A DNA stretch of 10,430 nucleotides. Origin: Oscillospiraceae bacterium. GTDB lineage: Bacteria > Bacillota_A > Clostridia > Oscillospirales > Oscillospiraceae. Shown one piece after another: positions 7,339-10,430 of the stretch. The first letter of the stretch is position 1, and each line of letters begins with the position of its first letter. Position numbers and translations under genes: made by a program. Where the stretch lies: positions 1 to 10,430 of the forward strand of contig JAISBX010000043.1 in the NCBI GenBank assembly GCA_031265965.1, read 5' to 3'. Below the pieces are notes generated by a model. The model was not told where the DNA came from. It did not search any database and saw only the letters and a program-made list of their open reading frames with translations.

Positions 7339-7779
7339 ATGTCAAAATCCAAAGTAGAGATGTCCGACGAGCAGAAGAAAAAATGCCATAAAATAATACA
7401 TACGGCAACTGTAGCCTCCGGCGCTGCCGGTGCGATTCCGATACCGTTATCAGACACAATACCAATTAGCGCCGCTCAAATCACGATGATTATAGCGCTA
7501 GGCAAGGTGTTTGATTTTGAAATTGGAAAGTCCGCAGTAAAATCAATTATAGGCGTTGGATTGGCTTCACAAGCAGGCCGTGCGATAGTTTCGTCTGTGC
7601 TTAAGATTATTCCGGGGGTAGGCTCTGTGGTCGGTGCCGCAACGGCAGTAGCAATAACAGAAGCTCTCGGGTGGCTTGTAGCGGACGACTTTTATCGAAT
7701 GAGCATTGGACAAGCACCGGAAAACATTGCCGAGGCTGCGAGCGATATCAGAGGACACTTTTCACAGCTCAAGAAATAG
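7339..7779 (+). CDS. DUF697-like hydrophobic membrane-associated protein
   Basis: A 146-residue protein whose central part resembles DUF697, the domain found at the C-terminus of YcjF-type proteins and of some bacterial GTPases. Typical are GAIPIPLSDTIPISAAQ (31-47), then an amphipathic stretch, then a glycine-rich hydrophobic region with IIPGVGSVVGAATAVA (90-105) followed by ALGWLV. Two hydrophobic hairpins (about 23-55 and 68-115) suggest insertion in or peripheral binding to the membrane. No GTPase domain is attached or adjacent; the N-terminus is short and charged (KSKVEMSDEQKKK). AAGGAGG at 7326-7332 is a near-perfect ribosome-binding site 6 nt from the ATG. It is the last gene of the zinc-ribbon cluster and is followed by a terminator-like hairpin. 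The function is unknown; stand-alone DUF697 proteins occur in several Firmicutes. Confidence 0.8.
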   Translation: MSKSKVEMSDEQKKKCHKIIHTATVASGAAGAIPIPLSDTIPISAAQITMIIALGKVFDFEIGKSAVKSIIGVGLASQAGRAIVSSVLKIIPGVGSVVGAATAVAITEALGWLVADDFYRMSIGQAPENIAEAASDIRGHFSQLKK

Positions 7780-7800
7780 TCAAATCAAATGTTGCCGATG

Positions 7801-7832
7801 GACACGGGCGATCATCATAGGTCGCCCGTGTC
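7801..7832 (+). terminator. Terminator-like hairpin after the three-gene cluster
   Basis: GACACGGGCGA (7801-7811) pairs perfectly over 11 bp with TCGCCCGTGTC (7822-7832) around a 10-nt loop, 21 nt after the stop codon. The following TGTCTAATTA is only weakly T-rich, so termination may be partial. Confidence 0.65.
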
Positions 7833-8001
7833 TGTCTAATTAGGTCGATGGTCTCCCCGCCCACAATCGTGAATCACCTGCTGCGCAGGGGCGCGACAGG
7901 TGTAGCGGTAGTGAACTCGTGGGTGACAGGCGGATTTTTGACCTTTATCCGTTCCGCGAAGACGGATATTTAGCGTGCATATAGAAAAAATAGCCGAAAA
8001 T
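7833..8001. other. Intergenic stretch with nested inverted repeats, no gene
   Basis: No frame here looks coding. Pairing segments are nested: CCCAC (7860-7864) with GTGGG (7919-7923), enclosing CACCTG (7875-7880) with CAGGTG (7897-7902). To the right, ATCCG (7947-7951) can pair either with CGGAT at 7931-7935 or with CGGAT at 7963-7967, two mutually exclusive hairpins. No promoter pointing into it was found, so whether it is transcribed is unknown. Confidence 0.4.
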
Positions 8002-8030
8002 TTGACAACCATATTAAGGTGTGCTAAAAT
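8002..8030 (+). promoter_or_regulatory. Strong extended -10 promoter
   Basis: TTGACA at 8002-8007, a 17-bp spacer, and TAAAAT at 8025-8030 preceded by TGC. The -35 is perfect and the -10 is extended. Its TGCTAAAAT is identical to that of the promoter at 5700-5728. The start would be near 8037. Confidence 0.82.
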
Positions 8031-8036
8031 CTAGTT

Positions 8037-8120
8037 GCAATTATGAAGAATGTCCGCATATTTAGCGGACAACACGAAGTCGAGATACCCTAATCTACGA
8101 GGAGGGGTCTCGGCTTTTTT
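8037..8120 (+). ncRNA. Candidate short two-hairpin RNA or attenuating leader
   Basis: From the predicted start to the end of a T-run is about 84 nt. Hairpin one is TGTCCGC (8051-8057) with GCGGACA (8065-8071), a perfect 7-bp stem. Hairpin two ends the transcript (see the terminator at 8079-8120). This layout fits a free regulatory RNA, or a leader whose termination controls the ribbon-helix-helix gene downstream. A frame from ATG 8050 to TGA 8238 crosses the whole element and overlaps the next start codon as ATGA, so a translated leader is also possible. I do not recognise a known riboswitch or RNA family. Confidence 0.5.
8079..8120 (+). terminator. Intrinsic terminator/attenuator before the RHH gene
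   Basis: GTCGAGA (8079-8085) pairs with TCTCGGC (8108-8114), extended by CCC (8088-8090) with GGG, and is followed at once by TTTTTT (8115-8120). It lies 114 nt upstream of the ribbon-helix-helix gene and downstream of its only visible promoter. Confidence 0.78.
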
Positions 8121-8234
8121 GTATTGCTTCAGATTGCCTCAGTGCGGCAAATATTACAGCCGCGCGGCGAGCCCAAAACGGGCAGAAAGGAATGGTCACA
8201 TAGTAAGAAACAGCAAAAATATATCAAGCGGGAC

Positions 8235-8549
8235 ATGAACAAGAACGGGATAGTACATGTATCGGTCGCAACGGGCGACTTAGTGGTGAATGTGACGATA
8301 GCGAGAAAAACTCAAGACGGCAAAAGCGGTATCAATCTCAGCAACCCAATATCGCCTCTTGTGGGTGACGACAAAGACACACCGAAAACATCGCGCACAT
8401 ACCGTTTGACCGACGAGCTTATAAAGGCTTTGCGGCGTAAGGCGTATAGGGACAAATCTCTGGATATGTCTAGGTATGTCAGGGCAGCACTTCGGATTTA
8501 TCTCAAAGATGACATTGAAGCATTGAGAAATGGAGAGAAATTGCTGTAA
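8235..8549 (+). CDS. Ribbon-helix-helix DNA-binding protein
   Basis: A 104-residue protein. The C-terminal part, residues about 53-92, reads as a ribbon-helix-helix fold: TYRLTDELIKALRRKA (strand and first helix) then SLDMSRYVRAALRIYL (second helix). Such proteins bind operators as dimers and serve as antitoxins, plasmid copy-control or mobile-element regulators. The N-terminal half (MNKNGIVHVSVATGDLVV) is probably a separate beta-rich segment of unknown role. The frame is open back to a TTG at 8124, but that extension starts inside the terminator region. I prefer ATG 8235, which overlaps the stop of the upstream small frame (ATGA), although its own ribosome-binding site is weak. No partner toxin follows; a bidirectional terminator does. 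Expression must pass the hairpin at 8079-8120. Confidence 0.72.
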   Translation: MNKNGIVHVSVATGDLVVNVTIARKTQDGKSGINLSNPISPLVGDDKDTPKTSRTYRLTDELIKALRRKAYRDKSLDMSRYVRAALRIYLKDDIEALRNGEKLL

Positions 8550-8605
8550 CGGATCGACAAAGATCGCTTATTGATGCTTCCGCAGCGTAAGGCAATTGAG
8601 CAAGC

Positions 8606-8641
8606 AAAAACAGCCGCTGCCAAGCGGTGGCGGCTGTTTTT
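8606..8641. terminator. Bidirectional intrinsic terminator
   Basis: AAAAACAGCCGC (8606-8617) pairs with GCGGCTGTTTTT (8630-8641). The stem continues inward through two G-T pairs to a loop AAGC. A-runs on one side and T-runs on the other make it work in both directions, ending the RHH transcript from the left and the leftward Rpn remnant from the right. Confidence 0.85.
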
Positions 8642-8715
8642 GGCAATAGGTGCGGGGGGAGTGTCGCACGTCTACACCTTACGTCTGTGCCGCCCTCCCG
8701 CGGGTGCGTCCCCTG

Positions 8716-9368
8716 TCATTCGGGAAATTGCCGGTCGTCTTGACCGGTGCGCAAGATAGCTTTTATCTGTTCCAGAGTGTAACCCTCTTCTATAAGTGCA
8801 AGCATACGCGCTTGCTCCTCCTTGTGACCCTCCTTGTGGCCCTCTTGCTGCCCGTTGAGCCACGCCGCCTTTAGCATCCCCGCTTCGCTGATGCGCGCTT
8901 TCGCGGCCATGCGGAGCTCTTCCATTACCTCCGGGTCGGCTAGGGCGCGGTGCAGTTGAATCTGATATTGCTCAAAGCCCGGATTCTTAGTTGCGAAACG
9001 TGTGAGCCTTGGTTCCATCTCAATAACCTCCTGCGGTATGAGCACTCGACCATGTTGCGCTCGAACATGAATTCGTCGTCGTACATCTGGAACTCGATGA
9101 GCCACAGCTCGTTATCGACAGTTCTGCACACGACGTCCACGCGGGTGCCACGGAAGTTAGCGAGCTTGTGGTAGTCCTGCGTCCGTACGCTGATCACTTT
9201 GCCGAGCCGTTTGCCGTACTCGCCCAGCACGTCCTTGACGAGGTGCTCAGCCGCCAGACCGGCGGACTTGACGTCGGTGAACATCGCCGCCACCACTATA
9301 TCGTTCAGCGGCGATACCTTGATGGGTTTGGCTGTCTTACGTGTCGCGTTTCCTTTGGGCTTCGGCAT
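8716..9368 (-). pseudogene. Rpn-family PD-(D/E)XK nuclease/transposase, internally deleted
   Basis: Rpn proteins are nucleases linked to RecA-independent recombination, usually about 300 residues long. From ATG 9368 (GGAGG 7 nt upstream) the N-terminal domain is intact for about 110 residues: PLNDIVVAAMF, then the nuclease core RVDVV...LWLIEFQ with D78, E92 and Q94, then FMFERNMVECSY. Near 9030-9050 this frame runs into unrelated sequence and stops at 8940. A different frame carries a typical C-terminal part: EVIEMEPRLTRF, a helical region, and the glutamate/glycine repeat QQEGHKEGHKEEQARML, ending at 8716. About 100 residues of the middle are missing, so a deletion changed the frame. The C-terminal piece has its own ATG at 9018 with AGGAGG 8 nt before it and might still be translated as a 100-residue protein. 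Both halves are otherwise free of stops, so the damage looks recent. Confidence 0.8.
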
Positions 9369-9649
9369 TACCGTTCCTCCGTTGATGCTCAATCGTATAA
9401 ATATATTGTATTATATAGCGTCGGATTTTGCAAGCATTTTTCCGCTGCCTCCCATTCTTGCGGCCTTTTGGCGTGCCTTCCATGATAGCGTGATTCCAAA
9501 GTGTTATTGCCAGCATGATAACTTGTTCGTACTCTTCGAACATTTGCATACTCATGATGACCATACCGCAAAGACATTAAAAAGCTATATTTTCGGCACA
9601 TAATTCACAACTAATTTCCGGGTAAACCGCAAAAATGTCACACAAACGA
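9369..9649. other. Intergenic region without a supported gene
   Basis: Between the Rpn remnant and the antitoxin promoter no frame is convincing. A leftward frame at 9337-9564 (75 codons, including MFEEYEQVIMLAITLWNHA) has no ribosome-binding site and overlaps the Rpn start; it may be a gene remnant. A TATAAT on the minus strand (9415-9410) may belong to the Rpn promoter but lacks a well-placed -35. A small hairpin TGTTCG/CGAACA lies at 9524-9542. Confidence 0.4.
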
Positions 9650-9678
9650 TTGACAAACGTGAATCATAGTGGTACACT
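9650..9678 (+). promoter_or_regulatory. Promoter of the toxin-antitoxin operon
   Basis: TTGACA (9650-9655), 17-bp spacer, TACACT (9673-9678). The antitoxin ATG lies 22 bp downstream, so the transcript has almost no leader. Phd/YefM-type antitoxins usually repress such a promoter by binding over it; no clear operator palindrome was seen. Confidence 0.75.
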
Positions 9679-9700
9679 ATATTCAAGGTGGTGACCATGA

Positions 9701-9985
9701 ATGAAATTTTTATCTATTCGCGAGCTTCGTTCGTCCACGTCGCAATTGAAAGAAATGTTGTCGGGCAACGATAAAGTCGTCCTTACAACGAACGGTAAAC
9801 CTACTGCGCTGATGATAGGTGTTGACGAGAACTCTTTTGAAGATTTGCTTAATGATTTGCGTTCGGCAAGAGTCAGGCGGTCAATCAAACAAATGCGGGA
9901 GCACTCGGAGAGATTATGCCTAGATGAGATGACGCTTGACGATATCAACGCCGAAATAAGCGCCGTCAGGAGCGCGCAAGCGTGA
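9701..9985 (+). CDS. Phd/YefM-family type II antitoxin
   Basis: A 94-residue antitoxin. The N-terminal half MKFLSIRELR..T.QLKEMLSGNDKVVLTTNGKPTALMIGV matches the Phd/YefM DNA-binding and dimerisation fold: a short strand, a helix, and the hairpin with the NGKPTALM motif. The C-terminal half (about 50-94) is helical and charged, the part that normally wraps around the toxin. ATG 9701 is preceded by AAGGTGG; a nearby ATG at 9697 is in another frame. The stop overlaps the GTG start of a PIN-domain toxin by 4 nt, the usual coupled arrangement. Because that toxin is truncated, the antitoxin is now effectively an orphan. The gene itself appears intact. Confidence 0.88.
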   Translation: MKFLSIRELRSSTSQLKEMLSGNDKVVLTTNGKPTALMIGVDENSFEDLLNDLRSARVRRSIKQMREHSERLCLDEMTLDDINAEISAVRSAQA

Positions 9986-10083
9986 CGCGACTCGTCGTCC
10001 TCGACACAAACGTACTTGTGTCCGCTCTCATATCGTCCAAAACTTATAACTCCGGTGATGTTAAATGTCAATACAGATGTTAA
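9982..10083 (+). pseudogene. PIN-domain toxin, truncated after about 20 residues
   Basis: From GTG 9982, overlapping the antitoxin stop as GTGA, the frame reads TRLVVLDTNVLVSALISSK. This is the start of a PIN-family ribonuclease toxin (COG1569-like), with the first catalytic aspartate at D8 in LDTNVLVSAL. After residue 20 the similarity ends and a stop is reached at 10081-10083, giving 33 residues where about 130-150 are normal. The remaining acidic residues of the active site are missing, so no nuclease activity is expected. The break near 10042 probably marks a deletion or rearrangement joint. Confidence 0.82.
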
Positions 10084-10090
10084 AATATAA

Positions 10091-10186
10091 TTTTTCGTTA
10101 CTGTTCACACATCTCTGGATGTGTCCGGGCATATCAGGGCGGCGCGCCGCGATTTTGATTGTAATTACCCGTCGTATCGGCTATAA
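10091..10186 (+). pseudogene. Fragment resembling a ribbon-helix-helix C-terminus
   Basis: The frame between stops reads TSLDVSGHIRAARRDF, close to SLDMSRYVRAALRIYL of the protein encoded at 8235-8549. In DNA, 10112-10145 matches 8457-8490 in 27 of 34 positions, and all seven differences are transitions. There is no start codon, ribosome-binding site or N-terminal half, and a stop follows at 10184. It looks like a decayed remnant of a second RHH gene, though a 34-nt match is short. Confidence 0.38.
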
Positions 10187-10430
10187 GAATATTCGCGGAG
10201 TCCAAATCGTCCTCGGCAAATTCAAACCAGTGCAGCGGCGGGCAGCCAAATCCGCGTCATGCCGGATGTACACGCCGGAATGGGCTGCACCATAGGTCTG
10301 ACTATGACGATCACCGATAAAATCGTTCCGAGCCTTGTGGGTGTGGACATCGGCTGCGGTATGGAAACAGTGCTGCTCAAGGATAAGCGCCTGGAGCTCG
10401 ACCGGATTGACAAGACGGTGCATCAGTATA
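10187..10430 (+). pseudogene. rtcB: RtcB RNA ligase, partial at the window edge, N-terminus degraded
   Basis: RtcB joins 2',3'-cyclic phosphate and 5'-hydroxyl RNA ends using GTP and manganese. From about 10250 the frame shows the family core: IRVMPDVHAGMGCTIG, then TMTITDKIVPSLVGVDIGCGME, which holds the metal-binding Asp and Cys of DIGCGM, and a following helix. It runs off the right edge. The normal first 45 or so residues are not readable in one frame: IFAES appears at 10189-10203 in one frame and QIQT at 10217-10228 in the frame that continues, and the spacing between QI and IRVMPD is about four residues too short. An in-frame stop at 10184-10186 closes the frame upstream. Small indels therefore seem to have broken the 5' end. 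An ATG at 10259 could restart translation but would omit the N-terminal strand. The state of the rest cannot be judged from this window. Confidence 0.72.

Noticed and set aside
8571..8759. Plus-strand frame of 62 codons through the bidirectional terminator
   Set aside because: It crosses a strong terminator and has no ribosome-binding site.
9337..9564. Leftward 75-codon frame beyond the Rpn start
   Set aside because: No ribosome-binding site, overlaps the Rpn start and its likely promoter, no recognisable family; could be a remnant.
1..10430. CRISPR arrays, tRNA or rRNA genes, complete insertion sequences
   Set aside because: No evenly spaced direct repeats, cloverleaf or rRNA motifs, and no transposase with flanking inverted repeats were seen on either strand.

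Overview
The window looks like chromosomal DNA of a GC-rich anaerobic Firmicute, probably an uncultured member of the Clostridia. This is inferred from strong purine-rich Shine-Dalgarno sites, near-consensus sigma-A type promoters with 17-bp spacers, a long-form HPF, LarB/LarC, and a class I fumarase encoded as a separate alpha subunit. No rRNA, tRNA, CRISPR array or intact insertion sequence was found.

Left half (1-5652) is ordinary core metabolism. A perfect TTGACA-17-TATAAT promoter drives larB and larC, which make the nickel-pincer nucleotide cofactor used by lactate racemase-type enzymes. A second promoter drives a TTG-started (alpha/alpha)6-barrel glycoside hydrolase related to GH63/MGH1. 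On the opposite strand, a promoter at 5624-5652 reads leftward through a class I fumarase alpha subunit and probably into hpf, a ribosome hibernation factor. The fumarase beta subunit is not next to it.

Right half (5653-10430) is accessory, visibly less GC-rich in the stretch 6480-7780, and partly decayed. It starts with a rightward promoter, about 270 nt of leader without a convincing gene, and a long terminator hairpin just before a coiled-coil lipoprotein gene. Then comes a compact three-gene cluster: a double zinc-ribbon miniprotein, a 55-residue protein built from two copies of an RSD...G.L.K repeat, and a DUF697-like membrane protein. After a structured intergenic stretch, a consensus promoter makes either a short two-hairpin RNA ending in an intrinsic terminator or, on read-through, the mRNA of a ribbon-helix-helix protein.

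Beyond 8716 are remnants: an Rpn-family PD-(D/E)XK nuclease with an internal deletion and frame change, an intact Phd/YefM-type antitoxin whose PIN toxin is cut off after about 20 residues, a fragment resembling the ribbon-helix-helix gene upstream, and an rtcB RNA-ligase gene running off the right edge whose N-terminal part appears scrambled by indels. The best candidates for something undescribed are the zinc-ribbon/RSD-repeat/DUF697 cluster and the two leader or small-RNA units that share the same TGCTAAAAT extended -10.
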